In this document: piece by piece, positions 1 to 8,960 of the stretch | How positions within the stretch are numbered: the first letter of the stretch is position 1 | Layout: each line of letters starts with the position of its first letter | NCBI GenBank assembly: GCA_038529355.1 | Contig: JBCBDU010000011.1 | Span: forward strand, 18,709-82,708 | Length of the DNA: 64,000 nucleotides | Direction of reading: 5' to 3' | Source: CALBPI01 sp038529355 | GTDB taxonomy: Bacteria; Pseudomonadota; Gammaproteobacteria; Steroidobacterales; Woeseiaceae | Program-made: the position numbers and the translations under genes | The notes under the pieces: model-generated | Told to the model about the DNA's origin: nothing | The model's database searches: none | Seen by the model: the letters and a program-made list of their open reading frames with translations, nothing else

Positions 1-669
1 CGCAACCTTGCCGGCAATCATGACATCGGTCGCGCGTTTGATACCGTCAACTAGCGACTCGCGACAGCCATACAGATTGTCGAACTTGGACTTGGTGACC
101 GAGTCATTGACGTTGATCGCCGGGCAGTCCAGCTTGCCTTCGCGCGCCATTTCATACAGCCGCTTTACGCCAGTCGTTGTTTCCTCCGAAACACCTTTGA
201 TGTCCTTCATCAGCTCCGGATACTTGTCATGCACGAGGCCGGTCAAATCACCGCCGTCGTCGAGGATCATGTTCGGCGTCCAACCATTCGGCCCGTGGAT
301 TGTCTGCTCGACGCACCACCAGTACTCTTCCTCAGTTTCCCCTTGCCACGCGAACACCGGCACGCCGGTTGCTGCAATCGCGGCAGCGGCCTGATCCTGC
401 GTCGAGAAGATGTTGCACGATGACCAGCGCACCTCAGCGCCCAGCGCCGTCAGTGTTTCGATCAGCACAGCAGTCTGAATGGTCATGTGCAGGCAGCCGG
501 TAATGCGCGCGCCTTTCAGCGGCTGTTGGTTGCCGAATTCTTCGCGCAGTGCCATCAGTCCCGGCATCTCGGTTTCGGCGATCGCGATTTCCTTGCGGCC
601 CCAGTCGGCCAGCGTGATATCTGCGACTTTGTAGTCGTTGTCCGCGACCGCGTTTGCGTTCGTGCTCAT
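1..669 (-). CDS. ahcY: Adenosylhomocysteinase, N-terminal part (runs off the window)
   Basis: Hydrolyses S-adenosylhomocysteine to adenosine and homocysteine in the cytosol, the recycling step after SAM-dependent methylation. Only the first 223 codons are present; the NAD-binding C-terminal half lies outside the window. The visible part begins MSTNANAVAD and carries the family's substrate-domain signatures GCLHMTIQTAVLIETL, WSSCNIFSTQD and NMILDDGGDLT. The ATG is preceded by AAGGAAA about 7 nt upstream. It lies 58 nt downstream of metK on the same strand, so the two genes of the SAM cycle are probably co-transcribed. No SAH riboswitch core was recognised in the gap. Confidence 0.95.
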   Translation of the reverse strand, partial: MSTNANAVADNDYKVADITLADWGRKEIAIAETEMPGLMALREEFGNQQPLKGARITGCLHMTIQTAVLIETLTALGAEVRWSSCNIFSTQDQAAAAIAATGVPVFAWQGETEEEYWWCVEQTIHGPNGWTPNMILDDGGDLTGLVHDKYPELMKDIKGVSEETTTGVKRLYEMAREGKLDCPAINVNDSVTKSKFDNLYGCRESLVDGIKRATDVMIAGKVA

Positions 670-727
670 GATGGGTTTCCTTACTATAAAATTTGGTGGA
701 TTGAAGCGAATAGTGTTGTGCGTGCGA

Positions 728-1894
728 TCAGGCCAGTTTTGCGCCTGCGGCGCGCAGCGCGTCGGCCCGATCCGTGCGCTCCCAGCTCAGATCGATATCG
801 TCGCGACCGAAGTGTCCGTAAGCGGCCGTGGGCTGATAAATGGGCTGAATCAAATCGAGCATCTCGAGAATGCCGTATGGGGTCAGATCGAAATGCTCGC
901 GCACTAACTTGGTGAGTGCGCTTTCGCTGACGGTGCCGGTGCCGAACGTTTGTACCGTAATCGATGTGGGTACGGCGACACCGATGGCATACGACACCTG
1001 CACTTCGCAGCGCTCTGCCAAACCTGCCGCAACGATGTTCTTGGCAACGTAGCGCGCCGCATAGGCCGCCGAACGATCGACCTTGGATGGGTCTTTGCCC
1101 GAAAACGCACCGCCGCCATGCCGCGCTGCGCCGCCATAAGTATCAACAATAATTTTGCGACCCGTCAGGCCACAATCACCGACCGGCCCCCCAACGACGA
1201 ATTTGCCGGTTGGATTGATGTGGTAGATCGTGTCGTTGCTGAGCCACTCTGCTGGCAACACCGGCTTGATGATGTGTTCGCGCACGGCCTCCTGCAGATC
1301 GCTGTGCGAAATCGACTCGGCGTGCTGTGTCGACAGCACGACGGCGTCGATACCTACCGGTTTGTCGTTCTCGTAACGGAACGTGACCTGACTCTTAGCG
1401 TCCGGGCGCAGCCACGGTAGCGTGCCGTCCTTGCGCACTTTGGCTTGCTGGCGAACCAGCCGGTGCGCAAATGTAACCGGAGCTGGCATCAGTACGTCGG
1501 TCTCATTGCTGGCATAGCCAAACATCAGGCCCTGATCGCCGGCGCCCTGTTCCGCGGCCTTGCCGCGATCGACGCCCTGGTTGATATCGACCGATTGCTT
1601 GCCGATGGCGTTTAACACCGCACAAGATTTGCCATCAAACCCCATGTCCGAGCTGTCATAGCCGATATCCAGCACGACATCGCGCACAATCGCTTCAATA
1701 TCGACCCAGGCGCTGGTCGTGATCTCACCTGCCACCAGCACCATGCCAGTCTTGACCAGTGTTTCGCAGGCCACGCGCGCATGCTTGTCTTCGGCGAGAA
1801 TCGCGTCGAGAATCGCGTCTGAGACTTGATCGGAAACTTTGTCCGGGTGACCCTCGGAAACGGATTCGGAGGTGAATAGGTATGCGTTGCTCAT
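728..1894 (-). CDS. metK: S-adenosylmethionine synthetase
   Basis: Makes SAM from methionine and ATP (cytosolic, usually a homotetramer). The 388-residue product is close to the usual length of about 384. It has GHPDK at residues 15-19, GAGDQG at 117-122 and the phosphate-binding segment GGGAFSGKDPSKVDRS. The ATG at 1894 was chosen because it follows an AGGAG box at good spacing and begins MSNAYLFTSESV, where family members start; an upstream in-frame ATG adds 18 non-conserved residues. It is the first gene of a metK-ahcY unit, divergent from tkt across 348 bp. Confidence 0.97.
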   Translation of the reverse strand: MSNAYLFTSESVSEGHPDKVSDQVSDAILDAILAEDKHARVACETLVKTGMVLVAGEITTSAWVDIEAIVRDVVLDIGYDSSDMGFDGKSCAVLNAIGKQSVDINQGVDRGKAAEQGAGDQGLMFGYASNETDVLMPAPVTFAHRLVRQQAKVRKDGTLPWLRPDAKSQVTFRYENDKPVGIDAVVLSTQHAESISHSDLQEAVREHIIKPVLPAEWLSNDTIYHINPTGKFVVGGPVGDCGLTGRKIIVDTYGGAARHGGGAFSGKDPSKVDRSAAYAARYVAKNIVAAGLAERCEVQVSYAIGVAVPTSITVQTFGTGTVSESALTKLVREHFDLTPYGILEMLDLIQPIYQPTAAYGHFGRDDIDLSWERTDRADALRAAGAKLA

Positions 1895-2242
1895 GAGTCT
1901 CCTGCTTGCGTTGTTCTTCCTGAACCCTTCCGTCCAGGTTGCGGGCAAATGTATTTGCCGCTAATTGGCTACGAGTAGATTGGTGTTAGGGGTAATGGGC
2001 TGTGTCCGGTGCGGTGTGTGTCATATCGCCGGACAGGTGCCGGCGCTACCATGACCTTCAGCGCCCGAGCGGCAGCTGCAGTGCATGTGTGAGCGTACGC
2101 AGACATTAACTTTTTTCAAAAACCTCGAATAAGCCCCTAAGTATAGCAAGTGGGTGGAGCGGGACGCGAACGTTTGCTTGCTAGGCTTGCCCGTCATCGA
2201 GCAAAAAGCGACAATGCGCCGCTGCTACACGCCGGAAACACT
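1895..2242. other. metK/tkt divergent intergenic region with two perfect hairpins
   Basis: No gene is visible in this 348-bp gap. It holds two adjacent perfect inverted repeats, TGTCCGG/CCGGACA (2003-2009 with 2029-2035) and GGCGCT/AGCGCC (2042-2047 with 2060-2065), followed by the palindrome GCAGCTGC (2072-2079). In the metK direction they would form a structured 5' leader. A weaker stem near 1943-1965 pairs GCGGCAAAT with a partner carrying one bulge. The tkt-proximal half is T/A-rich around 2107-2120, with a TATAGC hexamer at 2142-2147 but no well-spaced -35 partner, so no tkt promoter is asserted. Confidence 0.5.
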
Positions 2243-4270
2243 ATGTCAAACCAAGCTGCTGACGGAGCAAATCCGTCGCGACGCGATCTTGCGAATGCTA
2301 TTCGCGCGCTTTCTATGGATGCCGTTCAGGCGGCGAACTCGGGTCACCCCGGGGCGCCAATGGGCATGGCCGATATCGCTGAAGTATTGTGGCGAGATCA
2401 TCTGCAGCACAATCCGGACAATCCCGAATGGTGGGATCGCGACCGATTTGTGTTGTCGAACGGCCATGGTTCGATGTTGTTGTACTCTTTACTGCACCTG
2501 ACCGGTTACCCGCTGCCAATGCAGCAGCTCAAAGACTTCCGCCAACTGGGGGCGCATACGGCCGGTCATCCCGAGCGCGACCTCGAGCTGGGCATAGAGA
2601 CAACAACCGGACCGCTCGGACAAGGCATTACCAATGCCGTTGGCATGGCAATAGCCGAGAAACATCTGGCAGCCACGTTCAACCAGCCAGGCCACCAGAT
2701 CGTCGATCACCATACCTACGCATTCGTCGGCGACGGCTGCCTGATGGAAGGTATTTCGCACGAAGCCTGTTCGTTGGCCGGTACGCTGGCGCTCGGCAAG
2801 CTCATCTGCATTTACGACGATAACGGCATCTCGATTGACGGTGACGTGCAGGGTTGGTTTACCGATGACACGGCACAGCGCTTCGCAGCCTATGGCTGGC
2901 AGGTGATCGACAACGTCGACGGCCATGACGCTGCTGCGATCGACGAGGCGATGAGCCAGGCGCGTGCTGATGCCGACAGACCGACGTTGATTGCATGCAA
3001 AACTGTGATCGGCTTTGGGTCGCCGAACATGGCGGGCACAGCGGCAACGCATGGTGCGCCGCTAGGTGATGACGAAATTGCGGCCACACGCGAGCAGATT
3101 GGTTGGCCACACGCACCGTTTGAGGTGCCGGCTGCGATCGCGCAGGCGTGGGATCAGCGTGAACGCGGCAAGCGCGCAGAAACTGACTGGAATCAGCGTT
3201 TTGCCAGTTACGCCAAAGCGCATCCGGAGTTGGCGACCGAATTAACGCGGCGCATGCGCGGTGAGCTGCCGGGCGACTGGCAAGAGCGTTGCGCCGACGC
3301 GATACGCGGCACGATCAGTGCCGCAGCGACGATGGCGACGCGCAAGGCGTCGCTCGCTGCACTCGATGCACTGGTCGCGGATTTACCGGAAATGATCGGC
3401 GGCTCAGCGGATTTGACGGGCTCCAATTGCACCTATCACCGCGCATCGAGTGTACTCGACGCGGCCAATCCGGCCGGCAACTACATCAACTACGGCGTGC
3501 GCGAGTTTGCCATGTCCGCGATCGGCAACGGGATTGCGCTGCACGGCGGCGTTGTACCCTATTCGGGCACCTTTCTGACGTTTTCGGATTATGCGCGCAA
3601 TGCAGTGAGGATGGCTGCATTGATGGCGTGTCAGAATATTTTTGTCTACACGCACGATTCGATTGGTCTGGGCGAAGATGGCCCGACGCACCAGCCGGTT
3701 GAGCATGTTGCCAGCCTGCGCCTGATCCCGAACCTGAACGTATGGCGGCCGGCTGACACCATGGAGACGCTGGTTGCGTGGATGTCGGCGATTGAGCAGC
3801 GTGCGACGCCCGCGGCGTTGGTATTGACGCGCCAGAATCTGCCGTTTATCGAGCGCGACAGGGAGACAATCGAAAGTATTGCCAAAGGTGGCTATATACT
3901 CAGCGATAGCGAAGGCGAGCCTGATATTGTGATCATTGCAACGGGTTCGGAAGTATCGCTGGCCCTGCAGGCGCAGGGTGAGCTGGCCGACCGCCAGGTC
4001 AATGCACGCGTTGTGTCGATGCCATGCTGCGAGCTTTTCGCAGCGCAGTCGCCAACCTGGCAGCATCGTGTGCTTGGCGATGCAGCGATTCCGCGCATTG
4101 CGATAGAGGCCGGCGTCAGCGACTACTGGCGCAAGTTTGTGGGTCTGCACGGTGCGGTCATCGGCATGGATCAATTTGGGGAGTCGGCGCCAGCCGGCCA
4201 GTTGTTTGAGAAGTACGGGTTTACCGTCGACAATCTGCGTCGTCAGGCGATGCAGTTGTTGTCGAAATAA
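2243..4270 (+). CDS. tkt: Transketolase
   Basis: Thiamine-diphosphate enzyme of the pentose phosphate pathway that moves two-carbon ketol units between sugar phosphates. The 675-residue length is typical. Visible signatures are SGHPGAPMGMA near the N terminus, the TPP/metal segment GDGCLMEGISHEA, the pyrimidine-domain segment GGVVPYSGTFLTFSDYAR, and HDSIGLGEDGPTHQPVEH with the catalytic histidine region. The ATG at 2243 follows GGAAA by 5-6 nt and gives MSNQAADGAN; an upstream in-frame start would add 31 residues unlike the family. It heads the plus-strand run tkt-gap-pgk-pyk and ends 37 nt before gap. Sequence alone does not show whether it serves central metabolism or carbon fixation. Confidence 0.96.
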   Translation: MSNQAADGANPSRRDLANAIRALSMDAVQAANSGHPGAPMGMADIAEVLWRDHLQHNPDNPEWWDRDRFVLSNGHGSMLLYSLLHLTGYPLPMQQLKDFRQLGAHTAGHPERDLELGIETTTGPLGQGITNAVGMAIAEKHLAATFNQPGHQIVDHHTYAFVGDGCLMEGISHEACSLAGTLALGKLICIYDDNGISIDGDVQGWFTDDTAQRFAAYGWQVIDNVDGHDAAAIDEAMSQARADADRPTLIACKTVIGFGSPNMAGTAATHGAPLGDDEIAATREQIGWPHAPFEVPAAIAQAWDQRERGKRAETDWNQRFASYAKAHPELATELTRRMRGELPGDWQERCADAIRGTISAAATMATRKASLAALDALVADLPEMIGGSADLTGSNCTYHRASSVLDAANPAGNYINYGVREFAMSAIGNGIALHGGVVPYSGTFLTFSDYARNAVRMAALMACQNIFVYTHDSIGLGEDGPTHQPVEHVASLRLIPNLNVWRPADTMETLVAWMSAIEQRATPAALVLTRQNLPFIERDRETIESIAKGGYILSDSEGEPDIVIIATGSEVSLALQAQGELADRQVNARVVSMPCCELFAAQSPTWQHRVLGDAAIPRIAIEAGVSDYWRKFVGLHGAVIGMDQFGESAPAGQLFEKYGFTVDNLRRQAMQLLSK

Positions 4271-4307
4271 TGCTGCCGCGGGACGAGTGGTTTAAAGCTG
4301 GAGAACG

Positions 4308-5327
4308 ATGATGACGATTAAAGTGGGAATTAACGGCTACGGCCGCATTGGCCGCAACGTGTTGCGTGCTTTGTATGAGAGTAACCGCCGCAGCGAACTG
4401 CAGGTCGTTGCCGTCAATGATTTGGGTGATGCCGAAACAAACGCATACCTAACTCGTTACGACACGGCGCACGGAAAATTTCCGGGCACCGTTGAGGTTG
4501 AAGGCAACCACATGATCGTCAACGGCGACAAAATCCGCGTCACTGCGGAACGCGATCCGGCGAAATTGCCGTGGGGCGAGCTGGGTGTTGATGTTGTGCT
4601 TGAGTGCACCGGTATCTTCAACACCAAGGAAAAAGCTTCCGCCCACCTCACAGCGGGTGCCAGCAAAGTGGTTATCTCGGCGCCGGCAGGCAACAACGTC
4701 GACGCCACGATCGTCTATGGCGTGAATCACGATTCACTGACGGCCGATGACGTCGTTATTTCGAACGCATCATGCACGACGAACTGCCTTGCGCCGCTGG
4801 TCAAGCCGCTGAACGATGCGATTGGTCTGGAGCACGGCATCATGACAACGATCCATGCCTACACCAACGATCAGGTGCTGACGGACGTATTCCACAAGGA
4901 TTTGCGTCGTGCTCGTTCTGCGACGCAATCGATGATCCCGACCAAGACAGGTGCCGCCGCGGCCGTTGGCCTGGTGTTGCCTGAGCTAGCCGGCAAGTTG
5001 GACGGTTTTGCGGTCCGCGTACCGACCATCAACGTGTCGATGGTCGATCTGTCATTCGTTGCCAGTCGTGATACCAGCGTTGATGAGATTAATGATGTGC
5101 TGAAGAGCGCAAGCGAAGGCGCGATGAAAGGCGTGTTGGCTTACAGCGATGGCCCGTTGGTGTCGATCGATTTCAATCATGACCCGGCATCATCGACCTA
5201 TGACGCCACGCTGACCAAAGTCATGCAGGGCAAGTTGGTTAAAGTGTGTTCCTGGTATGACAACGAATGGGGTTTCTCAAACCGCATGCTGGACACCGCC
5301 CAGGCGTTGGTGAAAGCCGCAGGTTAA
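4308..5327 (+). CDS. gap: Glyceraldehyde-3-phosphate dehydrogenase, class I
   Basis: Oxidises glyceraldehyde-3-phosphate to 1,3-bisphosphoglycerate with NAD(P). The 339-residue product has the Rossmann start VGINGYGRIGRNVLRAL, the active-site segment SNASCTTNCLAPL (catalytic Cys near residue 155), the histidine segment TIHAYTNDQ, and WYDNEWGFSNRMLD near the C terminus. VAVNDLGDAE keeps the Asp normally linked to NAD preference. Two adjacent ATG codons (4308, 4311) follow a GGAG box, and either could start translation. Similar sequences are sometimes named erythrose-4-phosphate dehydrogenase (epd), but the pgk/pyk context favours a glycolytic GAPDH. Confidence 0.93.
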   Translation: MMTIKVGINGYGRIGRNVLRALYESNRRSELQVVAVNDLGDAETNAYLTRYDTAHGKFPGTVEVEGNHMIVNGDKIRVTAERDPAKLPWGELGVDVVLECTGIFNTKEKASAHLTAGASKVVISAPAGNNVDATIVYGVNHDSLTADDVVISNASCTTNCLAPLVKPLNDAIGLEHGIMTTIHAYTNDQVLTDVFHKDLRRARSATQSMIPTKTGAAAAVGLVLPELAGKLDGFAVRVPTINVSMVDLSFVASRDTSVDEINDVLKSASEGAMKGVLAYSDGPLVSIDFNHDPASSTYDATLTKVMQGKLVKVCSWYDNEWGFSNRMLDTAQALVKAAG

Positions 5328-5355
5328 CGGTTGCTGGCGTTGACGAGCTAAGGAA

Positions 5356-5386
5356 GGCGGGCAAGGTGACTTGTCCGTCTTTTTTT
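5356..5386 (+). terminator. Intrinsic terminator or attenuator between gap and pgk
   Basis: GGCGGGCAAG (5356-5365) pairs with CTTGTCCGTC (5370-5379) across a GTGA loop: 10 bp including two G-U pairs, followed directly by seven T (5380-5386). The pgk ribosome-binding site AAGGA starts only 3 nt after the T-run, so a transcript ending here would stop just before pgk. Confidence 0.8.
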
Positions 5387-5400
5387 ATGAAGGAATCGAT

Positions 5401-6567
5401 ATGTCAATCACGTACATGAGCGATCTGGATCTTGCTGGTAAGCGGGTGCTGATCCGCGAAGATCTGAACCTGCCGCTTGATGACGGACACATCACGTCCG
5501 ACACGCGTTTGCGCGCGGCCTTGCCGACGATTCGTGCTGCGCTGGACGCTGGCGCTGCGGTGATGGTCATGTCCCATCTCGGACGGCCGACCGAAGGTGA
5601 ATACGACGATGCAGCGTCACTCGCGCCAGTCGCCGACGCTATGTCGGCCATGCTAGGTCAACCGGTGCCGTTGATTCGCGATTGGTTGGGTGGGGTCAAA
5701 GTCGCGCCCGGCGAGGTCGTGTTGTGTGAGAACGTGCGCTTTAACGTCGGCGAGAAAAGCTGCGATGAGTCTTTGTCGCGCAAACTGGCGGCGTTGTGCG
5801 ACATTTTCGTTATGGACGCTTTTGGTACGGCACATCGAGCCCATGCCAGCACGACAGGCATTGCGCGTTTCGCCGATGTCGCATGTGCCGGGCCGTTGCT
5901 GCAAGCCGAGCTTGCGGCGTTGGGCAAAGCGATGGCCGCACCGGCACGTCCGGTTGTTGCAATCGTCGGTGGCTCCAAAGTCTCGACCAAGCTCAGTGTG
6001 CTTGAGGCGCTGGCGCAGCAAGTGGACCATCTGATTGTCGGCGGCGGGATCGCCAACACGTTTCTTGCAGCGGCTGAGCATCCGGTCGGTAAGTCACTCG
6101 CCGAGCACGATATGCTGGATACGGCGAAGCAGTTGCAAGAGGATGGCGGTGCGGCCGACATACCGCTGCCGGTCGACGTTGTGGTTGGGAACGCGTTTTC
6201 AGCCGACGCGCAGGCGCATGTCCGGCGCGTCGCGGATGTACAGGCTGACGATATGATTTTCGATATCGGGCCGCAGACGGCGGCGCAATTCGCTGCGATG
6301 CTGGCTGATGCAGGGACGATCATCTGGAACGGGCCGTTGGGTGTTTTTGAGTTTGATCAATTCGGTGACGGCACGAAAGCCATTGCTGAAGCCATTGCAG
6401 CCAGCGACGCGTTCTCGATCGCTGGTGGTGGCGATACGCTGGCAGCGATCGAAAAATACAATGTTGCCGACGGTATCAGTTACATTTCCACTGGTGGTGG
6501 TGCGTTTCTAGAGTTCGTTGAGGGAAAGCGCCTGCCGGCTGTCGCGGCATTAGCTGCGCGCGGCTGA
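5401..6567 (+). CDS. pgk: Phosphoglycerate kinase
   Basis: Transfers the acyl phosphate of 1,3-bisphosphoglycerate to ADP in glycolysis; it works in reverse in gluconeogenesis and carbon fixation. The 388-residue product shows KRVLIREDLNLPLDDG near the N terminus, SHLGRPTEG, the ENVRFN segment, GGSKVSTK, the nucleotide-side segment WNGPLGVFEFDQF, and a C-terminal GGGDTLAA. The ATG at 5401 has AAGGA 6 nt upstream and gives MSITYMSDLDLAG; an upstream in-frame start would lie inside the gap/pgk terminator hairpin. Third gene of tkt-gap-pgk-pyk. Confidence 0.96.
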   Translation: MSITYMSDLDLAGKRVLIREDLNLPLDDGHITSDTRLRAALPTIRAALDAGAAVMVMSHLGRPTEGEYDDAASLAPVADAMSAMLGQPVPLIRDWLGGVKVAPGEVVLCENVRFNVGEKSCDESLSRKLAALCDIFVMDAFGTAHRAHASTTGIARFADVACAGPLLQAELAALGKAMAAPARPVVAIVGGSKVSTKLSVLEALAQQVDHLIVGGGIANTFLAAAEHPVGKSLAEHDMLDTAKQLQEDGGAADIPLPVDVVVGNAFSADAQAHVRRVADVQADDMIFDIGPQTAAQFAAMLADAGTIIWNGPLGVFEFDQFGDGTKAIAEAIAASDAFSIAGGGDTLAAIEKYNVADGISYISTGGGAFLEFVEGKRLPAVAALAARG

Positions 6568-6620
6568 TCAGCCACAGTACAATGCAAACAGGCCGGCAGA
6601 GCGCCCGGCAGGGGATGAAC

Positions 6621-8072
6621 ATGCTTCGCAGAACAAAAATTGTGGCGACATTGGGTCCGGCCACGGACGACGATGCCGTGCTCGGCAAGATGATCGAGAA
6701 CGGTCTGGATGTCGCGCGTCTGAATTTTTCGCATGGTAGTGGCGATGTCATGGCAGCGCGTTGTGAACAACTGCGCAGGCTCTCTGCTCAGAAAGGTCGA
6801 CAGGTTGCCATTCTGGGCGATCTGCAGGGCCCCAAAATTCGTATCAGCAGCTTCAAGGAAGGTTCGGTGCAATTGCGCGAGGGCGCTGAATTCTTTCTCG
6901 ATCCGCAGTTCCCCGATGACAACGGCGACGAGGCCGGCGTGTCGATTGCCTACCCAGATCTGGCTGCGGATGTGTCAGTTGGCGATACGCTGTTGCTAAA
7001 TGATGGGCAGATCGCCGTTCGCGTGGTCGGCATCAACGGCACCCGCGTGGATACGATAGTGACCACGGGAGGCCCGTTGTCGGATCGCAAAGGTATCAAT
7101 TTGCAAGGTGGCGGCTTGTCTGCGCCGGCGCTTACCGACAAGGACGAGGAGGATATTCAGGTTGCAGCGGATCTCGGCCTTGATTATCTGGCGGTATCGT
7201 TCGTGCGCAGCGCATCGGATATCCGCCAGGCGCGCGCGTTGTTCCAGGCGGCAGGCGGTTTCGGCAAACTGGTTGCGAAGATTGAGCGTGTTGAGGCAGT
7301 GGACAACATCGAGCAGATCGTCGAGGCCAGTGACGTCATCATGGTGGCGCGCGGCGATCTGGGCGTCGAGATGGGTTACGCCGAACTCACCGGACTACAA
7401 AAACGCATTATTCGGCTAACGCGCGCAGGCAACAAAATTGCTATTACGGCGACGCAGATGATGGAGTCGATGATCCAGAACCCGATTCCAACGCGTGCCG
7501 AAGTGTCCGACGTTGCGAATGCAGTGATGGACGGCACCGATGCGGTGATGCTCTCGGCCGAAACAGCCGTGGGCAAGTATGCAGCTGAGGTTGTGGCATC
7601 GATGGCATCAGTCTGCGAAGGGGCCGAGAAGTACCATACGCATCGCGGGCGCGTATCGACGCGTCTGGAAGATGATTTTGTGCAAATTGACGAAGCCATC
7701 GCGATGGCGACGATGTACACAGCCAATCACTTGGACGTAAAAGCGATCATTGCCTTAACCGAGTCGGGAGCCACCACGTTGTGGATGTCGCGTGTGCGCT
7801 CGGATATTCCGATTTTTGCATTCACGCGCCACGAGCGTACCAATCGCCGCGTGTGTTTGTACCGCGGCGTCTACCCGGTCGATTTCGACATTACGAACAC
7901 CAACTCCGTACGCGTTTATAATGAGGTGTGCGCGCGGCTATTTAGTCTGGGTTTCGTCGAACCCGGCGACCGCGTCATATTTACCAAAGGTGACTTGTCC
8001 GGCGTATCGGGCGGCACCAATGCCATGAAAATCATCGAAGTGCCAGACGCCGACATCATGGGTGTCAGCTAG
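6621..8072 (+). CDS. pyk: Pyruvate kinase
   Basis: Converts phosphoenolpyruvate and ADP to pyruvate and ATP. About 483 residues, standard for the bacterial enzyme. It begins MLRRTKIVATLGPAT and has the substrate segment NFSHG, the catalytic segment VAKIERVEAVDNI, the metal-binding region VARGDLGVEMG, and a C-terminal domain typical of allosteric pyruvate kinases. The ATG at 6621 was preferred because AGGGG lies 6 nt upstream; an in-frame ATG at 6615 would sit too close to that box. It follows pgk by about 50 nt, and a MoxR-family gene begins 18 nt downstream. Confidence 0.95.
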   Translation: MLRRTKIVATLGPATDDDAVLGKMIENGLDVARLNFSHGSGDVMAARCEQLRRLSAQKGRQVAILGDLQGPKIRISSFKEGSVQLREGAEFFLDPQFPDDNGDEAGVSIAYPDLAADVSVGDTLLLNDGQIAVRVVGINGTRVDTIVTTGGPLSDRKGINLQGGGLSAPALTDKDEEDIQVAADLGLDYLAVSFVRSASDIRQARALFQAAGGFGKLVAKIERVEAVDNIEQIVEASDVIMVARGDLGVEMGYAELTGLQKRIIRLTRAGNKIAITATQMMESMIQNPIPTRAEVSDVANAVMDGTDAVMLSAETAVGKYAAEVVASMASVCEGAEKYHTHRGRVSTRLEDDFVQIDEAIAMATMYTANHLDVKAIIALTESGATTLWMSRVRSDIPIFAFTRHERTNRRVCLYRGVYPVDFDITNTNSVRVYNEVCARLFSLGFVEPGDRVIFTKGDLSGVSGGTNAMKIIEVPDADIMGVS

Positions 8073-8090
8073 GCTTGCGGAGCAAACGGA

Positions 8091-8945
8091 ATGAGCGATA
8101 CGAGATTTACCGGTACTGACAAATACATTGCCACCGACGACCTGATGATGGCGGTCAATGCCGGCGTTACGCTGCAGCGTCCCATTTTGGTCAAGGGCGA
8201 GCCGGGCACCGGTAAGACGATGTTGGCTGAGGAGGTTGCGCAGGCGCTGGGTAAGCCGCTTTTCGAGTGGCATATCAAATCGACGACCAAGGCGCAGCAA
8301 GGGCTTTATGAGTACGATGCCGTGGCGCGTTTGCGCGACTCACAGCTAGGCGATGACAAAGTGCATGACATTGCCAATTACATTGTCAAAGGCAGTTTGT
8401 GGGAAGCATTCGAGGCGGACACGCAACCGGTGTTGCTGATCGACGAGATTGATAAAGCGGATATCGAATTCCCGAATGATTTGTTGCGTGAACTGGATCG
8501 AATGGAATTCACTGTGTATGAGACCCGCAAGACGGTTCGTGCAACGCACCGGCCGATTATCATTATCACCAGCAACAATGAAAAAGAATTGCCGGACGCC
8601 TTCCTGCGCCGCTGTTTCTTTCACTACATCAAGTTTCCCGATGAGCAGACCATGACGCGCATCGTTGATGTGCATTTTCCGGATTTGAAAAAGGATTTGC
8701 TGCGCGAGGCGCTGGCCAGTTTCTACAAAGTCCGCGAGATGCCTGGCTTGAAGAAGAAACCATCGACCTCCGAGTTGTTGGATTGGATCAAACTGTTACT
8801 GGCCGAAGATATACCGGCCGAAGCGCTGCGCGCGGATGACAATCGCAAAGCGATCCCGCCTCTGTATGGCGCGCTGCTCAAGAATGAGCAGGACGTACAT
8901 CTGTTTGAGCAATTGGTGTTCCTGAACCGCGGCAATCGCCAGTAG
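8091..8945 (+). CDS. MoxR-family AAA+ ATPase
   Basis: A chaperone-like AAA+ ATPase of the MoxR/CoxD group. Members act with VWA-domain partners in assembling or activating metalloenzymes or envelope systems, and the target here is unknown. The 284-residue protein has Walker A GEPGTGKT near residue 40, Walker B VLLIDEIDKAD, a sensor-1 segment IITSNNEKELPDA and the arginine-finger region FLRRC. It starts 18 nt after pyk with a GGAG-like box and is followed 15 nt later by a VWA protein, the classic MoxR-VWA pairing. The substrate cannot be deduced from sequence. Confidence 0.88.
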   Translation: MSDTRFTGTDKYIATDDLMMAVNAGVTLQRPILVKGEPGTGKTMLAEEVAQALGKPLFEWHIKSTTKAQQGLYEYDAVARLRDSQLGDDKVHDIANYIVKGSLWEAFEADTQPVLLIDEIDKADIEFPNDLLRELDRMEFTVYETRKTVRATHRPIIIITSNNEKELPDAFLRRCFFHYIKFPDEQTMTRIVDVHFPDLKKDLLREALASFYKVREMPGLKKKPSTSELLDWIKLLLAEDIPAEALRADDNRKAIPPLYGALLKNEQDVHLFEQLVFLNRGNRQ

Positions 8946-8960
8946 AGCGCGGCGCCGCTG

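Noticed and set aside
670..727. Possible SAH riboswitch between metK and ahcY
   Set aside because: The 58-nt gap is too short and lacks the conserved SAH aptamer core; only a normal ribosome site is visible.
6558..6573. Palindrome GGCTGATCAGCC at the pgk stop as a terminator
   Set aside because: No T-run and no loop; likely chance within coding sequence.
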